A DNA stretch of 64,000 bases from Moniliella sp. 'wahieum' (taxonomy: Eukaryota > Basidiomycota > Moniliellomycetes > Moniliellales > Moniliellaceae). Shown piece by piece: positions 31,095 through 45,169 of this stretch. Each line of letters starts with the position of its first letter. Positions within the stretch are counted from its first letter, which is position 1. Under the pieces are notes generated by a model. The model made no database searches. It saw only the letters and a program-made list of their open reading frames with translations, and was not told where the DNA came from. The position numbers were made by a program, and so were the translations under genes. The DNA is taken from contig RSEE01000153.1 in NCBI GenBank assembly GCA_003971905.1, forward strand, positions 53,566 to 117,565. Direction: 5' to 3'.

Positions 31095-33903
31095 TCATGC
31101 TGACGACGGCAGTCGGCTGGACCGGAACGACGACGACGCGCCGTTGGACCCGCTTGCCGGCCCGGTTTGGTGGACCGTCTCGGACGAAGGCGGGACAAGG
31201 GATGCGGTGGGCCGTGGCATGCTGCGAAGAGTATGGATATGGGTATGGGTACGGTTCTTTTCCTCTCTTTCTCCCAGCGAGGAAGAGGAAGAGGAAGAGG
31301 ATGCGGAAGGCAAACGTACCCCGAATCTGCGGGGAGGAGCGGCCGGTCCAGCCCCGAGGGAGAAACTGGTGCGGCCGCATCCAACGACAACGTTCGGCTC
31401 CGAGGCGCCGGCGGGTCGATCTGATGGTCCGCAGAAAGCATGCGTCGCACTTCGACCCACGTCTCCTCCGTCGCGTCGAGCAACACACTCGCCACGTCAA
31501 ACGGAACCGAATCGAAACTGGACGCACGAGCACGGCGCTTTTGGGCCACCAAGAAACGGGCGCGGCTAAGGACGTGGGCACGGGCGCCGGCACCCCGGCC
31601 GCTACATCGCCACGCCAGCCCCGGGGTTGTTTGCGGTTATTCTGGCCCGGCACCAATCCCTCCGTCGAGCCCAGTCCGACGCGCCGCTTTCCCATGCTCC
31701 GTTTTCTCGTCCGAGCTCGGTCGCGGGCAGGGCTGGGGGGGAGGGACTAGTGCAATCGTTCGTTCCCGCCCGAGCGTCCGCAGTCGAGGGCTCCTTGTGC
31801 AATCCGAGCCGGTGGCGGCCATGCAGCAAGGCGTGCATGACTTTGGCCGTGCCCATGCGACCGTTGACACCGGTAGCGGGGGAGGGGAGGCAGAGTGGGC
31901 TTGGGCTTGGGCTTGGGGTGGGGGTGGGAAGGAACCAGACTGTGAGTACTTTTGGACGAGGGCAGCGGGCCGCGCGCCCCCGGGTCCCCCGCGGGCGGCG
32001 AAACAGCGCCAGCGGGCGCAGCATGAGCGGATGAGAGGCCTCGGGGGGCTGGAGCAAGGCGCGGTAGGCCAGTGGCACCGTTTCCGAAATGACAAACCAT
32101 GCGGTGGCCGTGCGTGGGTCGGGGTCAGGGTCGGGTCGGGGTCGCGGGGCGCGGGGGATCGCTGGCCCGGCTCGCAATTGGCGCGGAGGAAACGTGGGCC
32201 GAGGGGGACGGGAGCGGTACTGGACCACAATCCAATTGGCCGGACGGTGGAGGAGTGGGCGGGTGGGCTCCAGGCCCACCATCAGATAGTCTGCCCACAC
32301 TTCGGCAAAGAGCGGGTCAAACTTACTGTACTTGGCCCAGTCGACGGACTGGTGGGGTCCATCGTTGCGGCTACGCCGGTCCGGGCGACGGGCACGACGT
32401 CTTGGTCGATCGCAGGCAGCTGGTCTACCAGCTTGTCCCACCGATCTTTCGCCTCGGTTTGCTCGGTTGCGACAGGTGGGATCGGCGCCGACTGGGTGGC
32501 ATCCAGCGACAGACGGAGCGGATCGAGCGTGCCATTGTCAAACCCGCCTGAAGCAAAGTCGGACCAGAGCATTGTGTGCGGCCGAGAGATCGGGTGGGGC
32601 AGAGGCGCCGGCGTTTTTGGAAACGGATGCGCAGAAGCGAGGGTGAGGTACTGCGGGTCGGGATCGGCAAACCCCAAAGACGCAAATTGGCCCCAGGGGT
32701 ATTATGACGGTCCGGGCCGATCTGGCTAGCGAGCGCACGCGGTGCAGAGGGCAGGTTAAGCAACTTACGCTGCAGCTCCGACACGGTCGGCTTGCCCTCC
32801 ATCCGGCGGCAGCTGGCACGCCCTCCACTCGGGTGCGGGCACGTCCATGTCGGCGGCGGCGCGGATCAGGTCCGGGCTGTAGACCTTGACGTTGCATTCG
32901 ATGATCGTCACGGGCTCCAAGCGCAAGTGGCTGGGTAGCTGGCACGGATCGGGCGCAAGGCACTGCGGATAGCGTTGGACCAGCTCGGCGAGTCGGATGG
33001 GCAGAGCGGTTTCGGTGGCGAGGTGACGTAGGTACGCAAGGAGGAGGTGCTCGGTGGCGTTGCTGCTGGCCACATAGGCGTCGTAGGTGCGCGGGAACGT
33101 GTCGTTGCAAGGCAGCCCAAACAGGAGCGGACCTAGAAGGCGAGCGAGACGGGAGGGCGTTGTGCCTGTTTGGCGGGCATACGCCATGACGGACGAGAGG
33201 AGCGAGAAGAGGGTGCCGAGCAGCGTCCTCTCGCTCGGCTCCAGCGCCTCTTGGAACGCACAAAACGCACTGGGCAGATACCCCATGCCTGCGGGACAAC
33301 AGAGACGATGGTGGAAGATGCGGAGGAGGGTTAGTACGGGCCTCTACTACTGGCTCTTCTCTCTCTCTCCCGCGGCGGATCTCTCATTGGGCCGGAGGGC
33401 GTGGCAGGCGAGGTTGGATGGGGCACACACACGAGGGTACATACGCTTCTCGTCAGCACAACGGTACTGGTCCATGTCCAGCAGCCCGTGGCGGGAGGAG
33501 TGGCTGGACGGACGAGGTGGGCGACGGCCCATTTGATCATGGCGGCCAGATCGCTGGGGCTGGCATAGCTGGCCTCGCGGGCCAAGCGGACGGTGCGGGA
33601 TGCGGTGGGAGGGGTGGAGGCGGTCGACCGCGGCGGTGGCAGGCCGAGGTAGGCATGGAGCAGGGCTTGGCACCCAGCTGCACTCTGGTCGAGCGCGAGG
33701 GAGAGAAGAGGAAGGGATGGCCAGGCCGGTGCGGCGGATGTGGGAGGCGCAGATGGCGACCACTTGCTCGGCGCGGGCGGGTCGAGCGGGAGGGCGGCGG
33801 CGGCGGGGCTGGGCGGGGGGAAGTAGCCGTAGGCGTGCTGGAGGGCGGGGGCGAGGGGGGCGAGCGCGGCGAGCGTCTGGCGGGCGGGCGGGGAGGCGGG
33901 CAT
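31095..33903 (-). CDS. MSB1: Msb1/Mug8-type RhoGAP-like polarity protein
   Basis: Msb1 proteins work with Cdc42/Rho GTPases in polarised growth. The domain resembles RhoGAP but is not a proven GAP. On the minus strand the start at 33903 gives MPASPPARQTLAALAPLAPA. The protein then runs through YASPSDLAAMIKWAVAHLVR and GLLDMDQYRCADEKR to an intron at 33289-33444 that joins KR to MGYLPSAFCAFQEALEPSER. Next come LLGTLFSLLSSVMAYARQTG and TPSRLARLLGPLLFGL, the core of the Msb1 domain. Later parts switch frame several times (about 32770, 32700, 32340, 31560) but keep family-like segments: WDKLVDQLPA, then KFDPLFAEVWADYL, then SFDSVPFDVASVLLDATEET. A second intron (31222-31319) precedes a Ser-rich tail ending at 31095. 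Head to head with RAC1. The assignment rests on recalled family patterns. Confidence 0.7.
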
Positions 33904-35375
<1,472 letters not shown>

Positions 35376-35392
35376 CGTCGTCCCCGCTCCCA

Positions 35393-35430
35393 CTTCACTT
35401 CCACTTCCACTTCCACTTCCACTTCCACCT
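35393..35430 (+). repeat. CCACTT hexamer microsatellite
   Basis: About six units of (A)CTTCC/CCACTT, starting 18 bases after the RAC1 stop, continuing into a degenerate C/T tract with a run of about 15 C at 35466-35480. Confidence 0.85.
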
Positions 35431-36082
35431 CTGTCTCCGCCTCCGCCTCCATTTCCCTCGTCGCCCCCCCCCCCCCCCCCTTACCCCTCATTGCTTGGCA
35501 TGGATGAGCCTCACCACCTGTCCCTGGCGTCTCTGATTCCTCTCCTTCATCCTCACCACCTCTCCCGCCTAAGCTGACCCTGTTTCAAAGGGACCTGGGA
35601 GGATCCAGGATGGGGCGCTAGCAACCTGGCCCTCTTTCCTCCCGCACGGGGTCGGGTCAGTGCGCCTTCCGCCGTCCGCCGTCCGCTCGTGCCAGCTAGC
35701 TAGCCCCCCCCCCATTCTGGTACTTTGCCCGCTTTTCACTCCCCCCCCCTCTCTCCATCCGCCCTACCCCCAATTCCAGTCCCCCCCCCCTCCCACTCTC
35801 CTCGCCCTTCCCGTTCCCATCTCCTTCATGAACTCTCTCTTCTTCCGCTTCTTGCTCCCCCCACCCTCCACTTTCGCCCTGCCTCGTCGCACTTTGAGAC
35901 TAGTGGATCAGGTCGGACGCAACGAATTTCCCCATGGCAACTCATTTTAGTGCTGAGACGAGGGGGTGTCTCCAGATGGCAGTTGGCCACGCGGAGCCAA
36001 GCGAGACCCGACATGGCTTTGGGTTGGCCCGTATGGCCAGCGGACCTGGTGCTGGTGCTGGTGCTTTCCCACTGCTTCCTTC

Positions 36083-36205
36083 CTCCCTACCTCCCCCACC
36101 TACCTCCCCACCTCCCCACCACCTCCCCACCTCCCCACCTCCCCACCTCCCCACCCCCACTCCCCACCTCCCCACCTGTCTACCTCCCTGCCTACCCACC
36201 TACCT
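36083..36205 (+). repeat. Pyrimidine tract of CTCCCCAC-like units
   Basis: About 120 bases made almost only of C, T and A in repeats of CTCCCCAC/CTACC. The reverse strand is G-rich with many GGGG runs, so triplex or G-quadruplex structure is possible. Confidence 0.8.
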
Positions 36206-37398
36206 GGAAGGCACACCAGCCCTCGCTCCCCGCACGCCCGTGCCGGCCCACCGGACGCAGATGACTCGCATCGCGCGCAATTGATCGGGTCCAGCTCCGC
36301 TGCAGGCCCGGCCGGGTGGGGGACTAGATCCCGTTGGTATTTGGCCGCTAGCAAAGCACCAACTCACTAGTCATTCGTCCCAGGTCCCAGTCCCAGGTAC
36401 CAGCTGCCAGCTCCGGCCCAGCCATAGTCCTCTTAGATTCGCAGGTGACAGCGTGCCCTTGCTGGGCCCAAGATCCAATTCCGCTGCTCCTTTGGATGCC
36501 TGGTGCGTTACGCGTTACGTACCACTTTGCGGGAGTGGAGTTCGGAGTCCTCGATTCGGTCTCAGTGCCCCGTACTCGGCACTCGGCACTCGGGACGCGG
36601 GCGCCCTCCGGAGCAGATGGCAGAGCGACCGTCTTGCTCATCGCGTCTACCTATCTACCCTCACCGGGCCCGCACGGCCCATCCGGTCCGCCTGCCCTCT
36701 ACTACCTGCCTCCCCATGCCTCCCCCCATGCGCACTGTGCGCACTTCACGTACTTCATCCGCTTCGTAGCTGCAAGAGCATCAAGCATCAAGCACCACAA
36801 ACGTCAAACCTGGCGGCCCGGCCTAAGCCGCTTTTGCCGGTTACAGGCCATCTCACGTCCTATGCCCTCCCCTTCCACCCCCCTCCCCGCAAGGCATTGA
36901 CAACCTGGATCTGAATTGAGGACCGAGCCACCTTGTGCCCCGCTCCGGCGTTACCGGGCCCGGCGGGGGCGGGGTACTTGTGCCCGTCCGTGGGTGCAAG
37001 CGTGAGTTTAAAGGCACGTTGGGCCCCAATCCACCAGCCACCCATGCCGCTCAACATGTTGGGCCAAGCAAGCCCAGCGCCAGTACAGGAATGGGTCGAT
37101 GGCGACACAGGTAACGCGTATCTAGTCTCTATCATTACTTCCTACCTCCGTTCCTTGCCTCACCCGCGTTTCCTCCAGCAGACAAGGCCGAAGCGGGATA
37201 TAGAGAGCAACCGTGTGTGCTGCTACAACTCTCGCCGGCACTGCGCACAAGCCTTGTGGCCAACCCCCGAGGCGCGTGGATGGCTGGGGTACGAGTGACC
37301 ATTACCGGGAGGGAGGGAGCAGGGGGGCACTTTTCAGGGACAGCTGGCTGCGACGCATGTGCGGCCAACCTGTCCCGGGGAAAGAGCGTCGGGCGCGT

Positions 37399-38395
37399 CT
37401 ACGGGCTCTTGGCCGCGATAAACTCTTTGACATAGTCCGCGAGCGTGACCATGCAGATCTGAGCAGACAAAAACAAAAGGGAAAGGGTCAGGGGTCAGGA
37501 CGAGCCAAGGCGGCAGGCAGCGCGACAGAGGGAAGAGGGAAGGGAAGAGGGAAGAGAGAAGGAGACGGACCGTTTGCCAAATGCCCAAGCAAATCCGGGC
37601 GTCACGCCGCGGTACAGACCGAGGATACCGTTTTGGCTGTAAATGTACTTGGCCGTGCTAGCGATGGTCATGTTGCTCGGGCGGTTGGCGTCCTTGGCCA
37701 TCGACTGCATCTCTACCCGAATCACCTCGATCGGCTGGTTCCACGTGGCCAGCGTGCCCCAATCGACGAGCAGGCAATCCGCTCCACGGCCGTCAACTTG
37801 TCATTGGGCCCTTGCCCGACAAGGAGCGTACGGGAGCTTCGGCCAGACGGGCAAAGCCCATGCGGCTGCCCCGTTGGTCATCTGGCGGAAGGCGACCGCG
37901 TTGACACCCTTGTTGATACCCCGGATGCCCTCGCGGCGGTAAATGTCGGCAAAGAGCGCCCAGGTCGAGGCGGTGGGCGCTCCGGCAGCAGCCTGCTTGC
38001 TGCGCGTAATCTCGGCCGTCTTCATGCTGGTGGTGAAGCCCATGGTGGCATACGCCTGCGCCACACCGCCGCCCATGCCGAGCAAGCCGGCCCAGGCGGG
38101 CGCCAGGCCAGCCAGCGCGACGCGGTTCAATCCCGGACGAGTCCAGATCAGCACGGCGCCCTTGGTCGACGCTTCGATCCAGGCCCAGGGAATCAGGCCC
38201 TGGTAGAAGCCGAACACGCCGCCGCGCGACCACACCGTCTTGAGCGCCTGGGCCATCGACTGGGACCGGTTCGAGGCCATCTGGGTCTTGATCACTTCGA
38301 ACGGCTGGCCCAGCGTGGTGACCTCGAACATGTTCATTGTTGCGCCGACGGCGACATTGGACCGGAGAAGGCCCGCCTTGCTGGGGGGGAGCCAT
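37399..38395 (-). CDS. YHM2: Mitochondrial citrate/2-oxoglutarate carrier (Yhm2)
   Basis: Inner-membrane carrier exchanging citrate for oxoglutarate, linked to NADPH supply and mtDNA maintenance in yeast. Highly conserved segments on the minus strand: [20 protein letters not shown] (38340-38280), [20 protein letters not shown], then [10 protein letters not shown], and [20 protein letters not shown]. Next come [20 protein letters not shown] and [17 protein letters not shown]. An intron at 37459-37570 precedes [19 protein letters not shown] at the end (TAG 37399-37401). The start at 38395 ([12 protein letters not shown]) lies behind a C7 run whose length must change by one to keep frame; a start exon further upstream is possible. 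Other single-base breaks lie near 38140, 37877, 37800, 37776 and 37597. Confidence 0.88.
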
Positions 38396-38714
38396 GGTGG
38401 GGGAGGGATGGGAGAAGGGGAGATGAGATGGGATGGAGGTGGAGATGGAGCAACGCAGAGGTGAAAGGCCCGCGCGCTGCCCGAGTCGCTGCGGCCAGGG
38501 GGCTGGGCTGGCGTGGCACGGGCCGGGTGGGCCGGGTGGGCCGAGCAGGGGCCTGGCGAGGCGGCGCACGCACACTGGCGCTGTGCCGCCCCTCGGGCTG
38601 CGGGGCAGCTGGGGGTGCGATCTGAGATAGTCGATAGCCGGCAGAACCGGCTGGGGCAGGCACTACATACACGTTTCATTTTCCCAGGCTGCCCTGGCAG
38701 GACGCATTTAATTG
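38396..38714. other. Region between NPC1 and YHM2
   Basis: Between the NPC1 stop and the YHM2 start, both on the minus strand, so it should hold the YHM2 promoter. G/C-rich with GGGCCGGGTGGG-like repeats at 38519-38545. No gene seen. Confidence 0.35.
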
Positions 38715-41700
38715 CTACGCCCCGCCGCCCTCCGCCTCCTCCTCCTCCTCGTCCTGCCCGCCGTCGTCGGCAAACGGGCGGCACGCATTGCTGTCCTGCG
38801 CGCGCAGCAGCCCCGCCCACCTCGCTCTCGTCCTCCGCACCCGCATAGCCCGCCCCGTAGAACGACAGCAGCACCACACCGGCAGCAGCACCAGCCCGTG
38901 CACCACGCCCAGCTGGATCAGCGCCATCCACATCCTCGCATAGTACAGCTTGAGCAGCTCCGACTGGTAAACCACAGCACCGACAGCCCCACCAGCTTCG
39001 TCCCCGTGATGCCCGTGATCACCGCCGCGCCCACATCCCCCACCCCGCTTGCACACGTGCGTCGCGCTCCTTCTGCGCCAGCGCCGCGTCGCTGCGGCCC
39101 GCCCCGCGCGCTCAGCTGCCCCGCCGCACGCATGAATGCCTTGGCGACGTGCGCACAAAACTCGACCCCAATCGCCGCGCACACACTCAAGTTGACCAGC
39201 GTCAGCGCATTGAACTCGATCCCCGACCGGCCCATCGCGCCCACCACGCCCAGCAGCGTCGATGCGACACACACCAATATCACCGCCCGCCGTGCGCCAA
39301 CACCCAGCCACCACAAAGCTGATCCAAAGATGGCCACCGCCGCCGAGCCCAGCACTGCACTGTCAACGAGCCCAGGTGCAGGTACTGGTCAAAGAACGGA
39401 TGGAAGAGCGAGTAGGAAACAGCCGGACCCCCGACCGCTCGCTCGTCGCCTTGGCAATCCGACGCTGCCTTGAGCGCATTGATAAAGTCGGCTTGCGACC
39501 GAACGCACGTGCGAGGTGCGGAAGTGGGGCATACACGTTCAACTTGCGGTCTTCCCGGTCCGGTTTGCGGGCCGGTCCATACCCTCGGCGTCAGGTCCGC
39601 AGGGGCGCGGTCAGGCCCTGGTCCAACAGCGGTTCTTTGACGGTCAAGTTGCTGCGCTTGAGGCTGATGGCCGACGAGTAGGACGCGGCGCCAGCCAGGG
39701 GACACTCGGCGGTGGTGGGGCTGCTGAGCCAGTGGCGCAGGAACATCATAAACTCGTCCCCCTCGGGCAGGCCCTGGAGGGTAGTGTTGTACTCTCTTCC
39801 TTCAAAGCACGGCCGGCACGCAAACTCCGAGTCGCGCGCCGAACAAAACCGGCTCGGCTCATTGATCCGCACGCGGCAGCAGCTGTCAATGGCCGGGTTG
39901 AGCCATTGGAAAAAATCGTCAATCCAACTGGCCGCCGGCTCGATGAGGTAGGACGACTCGGGCCGCTTCCGCTCGCCTTCCAACGTGTTGGCCACCGAAA
40001 AGGGCGCACACGTCGTAAACCGAGCACACAGTTGGCGCTGCACATAACGGAACTTGGTATCCGCTCGCCACTCGACAAAGTAGACCGGCGGTCCGACATC
40101 GAGCCAGGTATCGACCGAATCAAAGTACTCGCGCAGGTACGAGGCCGGCGGAAGCGCCAGCCGCTGGTCGAGGCCCATGCTGATTCGGTGCGTGAGCATG
40201 ATGGACTTGGCTCCCATCACGACAAACACGGCAAGCGCAATGCGCTTGACCGCAGGCCGAACAATAAAGGGGGCATACTTTTCTCGGATAAAGTGCGCCA
40301 GCCAACTTTCCTGGACCAGGTCCGTGTTGGAGCTCACTGAGAGCGCTTCGAGCGAGCGGCGGGGAAGCGGCTTGCGCGCGTGCGCACAAGGCCAACAGTC
40401 CACCCGCCCGCTCTCGGTTCGGCGCGCATCCAGCGCAAGCGCAGCGACAAACACAGTGCAGTGCAACACGGCGGCAATCGCCATGCTGCCGGCGGCGTAC
40501 AGGGTAAAGTTTCGCACCGCCGGCATCGGCACCAGTGCGCCCAACAAGAATGCGCTCACTTGGATCGACACACTCAACACGATCGACGGTCCAATGCGTG
40601 CCAAGGCTCGTGCCGCCCTTTCCTCAGCCGAGAGATGGTAGGCCGGCATGGGCTCCGCAGGTGCGTACCCCGACTGCGTCGCATCCGCCTCATTCTCCCC
40701 CCCCAACTGGCACGCATTCTTCCTCGTCCCGCACCGTGTCATAGTACGGGTTGCTAGTACTGGCCAATGTGTTTTGGCGGTCCATCTCGTTGCTGAGAAG
40801 GAAAATGTTGTCGACGCCGACGGCAAGCACGAGAAAGGGGATTACTTCGGCAATCACCAGCGTCACCTGCACCCCCAGCGCCGACCAGATTCCCACCGCC
40901 GACGAAATCGCAACCAGCACGATCAAGATGCCAAACAGACCCAGCATCACCTTGGAACGAACAAAGAAACTGGCCACAAGCCGAGCCCGCGCATCTGCTC
41001 TGCATCCTGCCCGTCTAGCGCATCGTCCGTGAGACGAATGCCGCCCGGGCGACAGGATACCGCCGCCTTGACGTCACCCCACCAGGTCGTGCGCACCATC
41101 TGGCCCGCTGCATCCACCGTGTGCGCGGGCACGTACCCGCCCCAAGGCGAACGAGGCGTACAAAAGCATCAAAACGTAACTCAGTGCTACGATGCCCGTG
41201 TCGGTGTTGGTGCTAGAGGAGATCTCCTCCTCGAGGCTGACACCCGTGCTAAAAGAGACGTGCAAGCCCAGCTGCTCGGCGCGCCGAGCCAAGGGATGGC
41301 GCTGGGTGTCGTTGGGCACATTGCCCGACAAGTCGAGCAGAAACGCCTGCAATGCACGTTCCCACGTTTCGGCGCGGTGGAGCGTGGTCTGGTTGAGACT
41401 GTTGGCCACGACCCAGGTGCCAACCAACGCGCGCGCTTCCGATGGCGGCGCTTCGATGGGAATGCCGCCCAGAACCAGATTGGGTTTGAGTGGCTGGCCA
41501 AACGCGGGCAAGCACTCGGCCGGGTGCGAGGCGCACTGGTTGAGCATGTGGGGCCAGTTGTGCTTGGTCACGCCCGATCGGGCGAGGTCGTCGGAAAAGT
41601 AGCCCAGGATGCTTTGTACCACACACGCCCTCCCGCTCCACTCGGCGCAAAACACACTTGCTCCCACCTCGTCCCGTTCGGCCCGGCCCGCAGCGCCCGG

Positions 41701-43257
41701 ATCTCCGCCTCGACGTCGGCCCACCACTGCAGCCGCTCCCAGGTCAGCACGCGCGGCAAGTCTTCGATCGCATTGTCATGCTCCAGCGGGTCGGTGTGGC
41801 GGTAAAATCCGGCGGCGGCCTGGTCAGTGACAAACAGTTGCTCCGTCTTGTAAAACGGACCAAAGTGGGCATCAAAAAAGTCCTTTTCATTCTTGGCTGT
41901 CGTGGGCGCGACCCAAAGCCGGACCGGGTCCGTCTCGACGCGGAACTGCAGCCAGCCCAGGTTGGCCACCGCGAGCAAGACGCACGCCACCGCCATGGTC
42001 GACCATGGGTGGCTCGCCGACACGAGACCGACGGTGTACATGGCACGCGTGAGCCAGCGTTGAATCGCATACGACCGCGGCTGCTGCGAAGGAAGCGGGT
42101 TCAACCACGCGCCCGCTTCGGACCGCTCAAGACCGCTCGATCGCCCCGGCTTCGTCGGAGTCAAGCGCACTGGAGCAAGAGTCTTCCGCCTCGTCCCGGC
42201 TCAAAGGAGGAGGAGGCAGCTCGGGCCCGCTGCTGCTCGGGGTCACACTGCGGTCGCGCTCGCGCTCGCTTCGTACCACAGACTGGTAGCGCGCGTGCCC
42301 GACCGTGTCCAGCGGAACCCAGCCCAGAAGAGAAAGAGAAGGAAAAAGTACACGATCGTCACTGCCAACTGGGTGCAAGGCCAGGCAAACAACTTGCACT
42401 CTTGCTCTTCCGAAGGAGCCGGCACGTCCGGGAGCGAGGTGCATACATCGGGGCAGTCCACACAGGCACAACGCGAGCCCAAATCTCCACTGGAACAGTT
42501 GCGCGCTGGGGGGTCAAACGGCGAGGGGGGCGCGTGCCAAGGCTGTGGTCAAGTTGAACGCCGAGCCAAGTTGCTGTGCGTGATGCGGAAAGTCGATTTG
42601 GAAGGGGGACCCGAGTAGCGGTCGTTCCTGCCCCATGTACGCGAGAAACTCATCGGCACTGCGTGCGCCGCCGCCAATCAGGTCCATGGCAAACCCATTC
42701 GTCGCGCCAAACTGCACGTTCTTGCACGACTCGTAAAAGCCCTGACGGAACTGGTCCGAGACAAAATAGTTGACCCGCTTCACCGCGTCCCGGCCCTCGA
42801 TCGCCTGCGTCTCGGCGACAGTCAGAAACTGGCCCTGCGAGGGGGAACAGGTAAAGGCGCACCAAAATTGACGAAAGTTGTTGCTGCAGGCCGGACAGGA
42901 CGAAATGAGAGGCGAAGCTTGCTCCAGGTTGCCCGCCAGGATCTCCGCCTGGCCCTGCTCACAGCAAACGGGGCCCGAGGCAAACTCGGCGCCCACACGT
43001 CCACCAACAGCGAGCGCAGTGCACTGTCGGGCTGGCCAGACGGCGTAGGCACGACACGGTCCCCTCAGTCAGCGCGACGAACCTCACATCAAGAAGGGGG
43101 GAAACAAACGAGAAATACATACCTCTTCGGCCGCAACCTGGTCCACCGCACACGGAAGCTCGGGGGCAAACAAACTCGTCTTGCCGCACAGTCCCTTCAT
43201 GGCGCATGTGCCCGGCGGTCGCTGCTGCGCAGCAACGGGGCGAGATGGGAGGGTCAT
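38715..43257 (-). CDS. NPC1: Niemann-Pick C1-type sterol transporter
   Basis: Vacuolar/lysosomal membrane protein that moves sterols out of the lumen (yeast Ncr1). The minus-strand start at 43257 gives [20 protein letters not shown], and a signal-like stretch continues in frame upstream. It is followed by [20 protein letters not shown]. An intron at 43064-43122 leads into the Cys-rich N-terminal sterol-binding domain ([20 protein letters not shown], 42900-42845). Then come the Pro-rich linker, [10 protein letters not shown], and the first membrane helices. The sterol-sensing domain ([20 protein letters not shown], 40860-40800) and its mate near 39300-38980 ([20 protein letters not shown], then [14 protein letters not shown]) are present. 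The tail is acidic, ending at 38715 after a break near 38820. Roughly 1300 residues. Frame breaks recur along the gene (for example near 42980, 42500, 42180, 41650, 41160, 40980, 40690, 39590, 39350). Confidence 0.92.
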
Positions 43258-43796
43258 CGCGGCCGCAACGTAGACTCCCAGTAGGGTGAGGCGTGGGTGC
43301 GTCAGGCGTCAGGAGCGAGGAGGCGGCAGGGATGGGGGTGGCGGGGATGAGGGTGAGGGGGGCCGCAACGCAGAGATCTGTCTGGTGCGCCCAAACACAC
43401 ACGCCCGACGTTCCCTGAACGTTCGCCTGACTGTGGCAGATGATCGATGACTTATGGCAGCGCCTGGAGTGTCGATGAGCGCAGCAACCAAAACCCCTGA
43501 TTATCCACTTGAAACATTCACTTGCACCCCCACCTGGCCCGTGCACCCGTGCCTTCGCAACCACCGGGATGGGTCTGCTGGTGCTGCCGCTTGCCGTCTG
43601 CCGTCTGCCGTCTGCCGTCTGCTGTCTGCCGCTGGCGCTGTGTCTTCTGTCTGCCTTTCCTCCTCTGTCCCCACGGTGGCGTGGCAGCGCGACGGCCGTG
43701 CCGATGCATTTGTGTGACATGTGATGACGGTTCCGCCTCGCGGGTGCGCATGTGCATGATCCACGAATGGACGCAGTCCATGTTACATGTTACACG
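43258..43796. other. Region between GNAT gene and NPC1
   Basis: Holds the NPC1 promoter (both genes are on the minus strand). A CTGCCGT heptamer microsatellite sits at about 43590-43632, and GTTACA-type words lie at 43778-43799 beside the GNAT stop. No gene seen. Confidence 0.4.
43590..43632 (+). repeat. CTGCCGT heptamer microsatellite
   Basis: About five tandem units of a seven-base word (GCCGTCT), slightly degenerate at the right end. Confidence 0.8.
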
Positions 43797-44658
43797 TTAC
43801 AGCCCCAGCGTCTGGAGGCGCTGGATGCCCTGCGTCTCGAGGCGCATTTGGCGCAACTCCTCCATGCGCGTCGCGCCCAGCACTTTTTCGTAAAACGCCA
43901 GCGGGCGCATTCCACGTCAGCACCGACCATTCCACCCGCTGGCAGTCCTTGGCCTCGGCAATCTTGCCCAGCTGCCGGAACAGCGTCTTGCCCACCCCCA
44001 GGTCTGACCACAACGATACAGACAAATCCAGAACCAAAACCAAAACACAACACAGACACACACACACGAGGTCAGGAGCGGCTCGCCAACCACACACGTC
44101 GTAGGAAGAGCAGAGGGGAGGAAGCAGACGTACTGCGCTCGCTTTCAGCGACATAAAGGTCCTCCAGGTACAGGCTTGGCTTGCCCGTCCAGGTAGAGAA
44201 GGTGAAGAAGTACTGCAGCAAAGGGTCAGTTGGCTGGATTCCGAGCTGAGGACAGGGCCGAGGTCACACTCCACAGTCCACAGGCTACGGGCCACGGGCG
44301 ACAAATCCAACGTACCAGCGCCATGCCCACGGGCTTGCCCTCGTGCTCGGCCAAGATGACATGCGCGTATTCCTTGTCAAACACGTTGGTCTGGATGAGT
44401 TCGGGGTGGCCTTGGCCGCGTCGGGCTCCTTTTCGTAGATTGCCAGGTCTTTGATCTGGCCAAGCCACGACCAGGCAAAAACAAGAGAAGACAAGATAAG
44501 GAAGGCCACAGGGGGTTGGGTGGTTAGCAACAGGCGTAGGACACGGCCCACGTGCGCAGAGGGGGGGCACGACGCACAAAGCCAAGGATGGTGGGGATGT
44601 CGGCTGGTGTGGCCTCACGGACCGACACGGTGCGGGTGGGCTTGGTGGCAGCTGACAT
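43797..44658 (-). CDS. GNAT N-acetyltransferase, diamine/spermidine acetyltransferase-like
   Basis: Transfers acetyl from acetyl-CoA to an amine. The closest pattern I know is the SSAT/thialysine acetyltransferase type. The minus-strand start at 44658 gives MSAATKPTRTVSVREATPAD. Three introns (44456-44577, 44213-44315, 44004-44133) join IPTILGF to IKDLAIYEKEPDAAKATPE, then ILAEHEGKPVGMAL to YFFTFSTWTGKPSLYLEDLY, then VAESER to NLGVGKTLFRQLGKIAEAKD. The last junction builds the acetyl-CoA loop RNLGVGK. The end is WNAPALAFYEKVLGA, then RLQTLGL and TAA (43797-43799). One-base breaks lie near 44420, 43900 and 43880. About 165 residues, the normal length. Substrate is not determined by the sequence. 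Confidence 0.85.
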
Positions 44659-45169
44659 GCGGTCGGTAGTTGGGTAGGCGGGAGGGAGAGGCGGCGGAGG
44701 TGGAGACAACAAGCTCTAGTCGCTCGACTGGCGGCGCCAGCTTATTTCAACCCGCGTTCCGCCCTGCGCCCCGATTGGTGACCGGTGACCATTCCATTAA
44801 CATGGGCCGTTCGGGCGCAGTTGCACAGTTTTTCTCCGCTGGGGTTTTCTCCGCCGTATGGCACGACAGACAGCGACCGAGCACGTTCTTTCGACGCCTT
44901 TTCCTCTCCCTTCCGCGTCCTTCGACTTGCTCCCCCCCCCACCAGTTTCCTTGTCATCCGGGCAAGAGACACCGCATAGGCCTGGATTCAGCGCTCAGCC
45001 TCCTTCTTTGGGGATGACGAGCAGGTGTCTGGGTTCGTTTGATTATAAGCCGTGGGATTAGGCTAAAGCGCGAACACGGCTCCACGGGCGGGTGTGAAAA
45101 ATTAAAATTTCGCTTAGATGACCACATCACCCAAAAATGAGTAAATTTTTCCGAATATTACCTTCGGCA
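44659..45169. other. Upstream region of the GNAT gene
   Basis: No gene recognised. 44660-44760 is probably the GNAT leader. A C9 run lies near 44932-44940. 45080-45160 is AT-richer (AAAATTAAAATTTCG) and borders the minisatellite. Confidence 0.4.

Larger units (their letters stand above)
35376..37398. other. Pyrimidine-rich intergenic region between RAC1 and YHM2
   Basis: No gene recognised. A CCACTT hexamer repeat lies at 35393-35430, C-runs at 35466-35480 and 35704-35712, and a long CTCCCCAC-type pyrimidine tract at 36083-36205. The plus strand from 35390 to 36210 is strongly C/T-biased. 36210-37398 has ordinary composition and no motif-bearing frame. Confidence 0.45.

Noticed and set aside
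31440-32729. A 429-codon plus-strand open frame
   Set aside because: Antisense to MSB1, Gly/Arg-rich composition without motifs.
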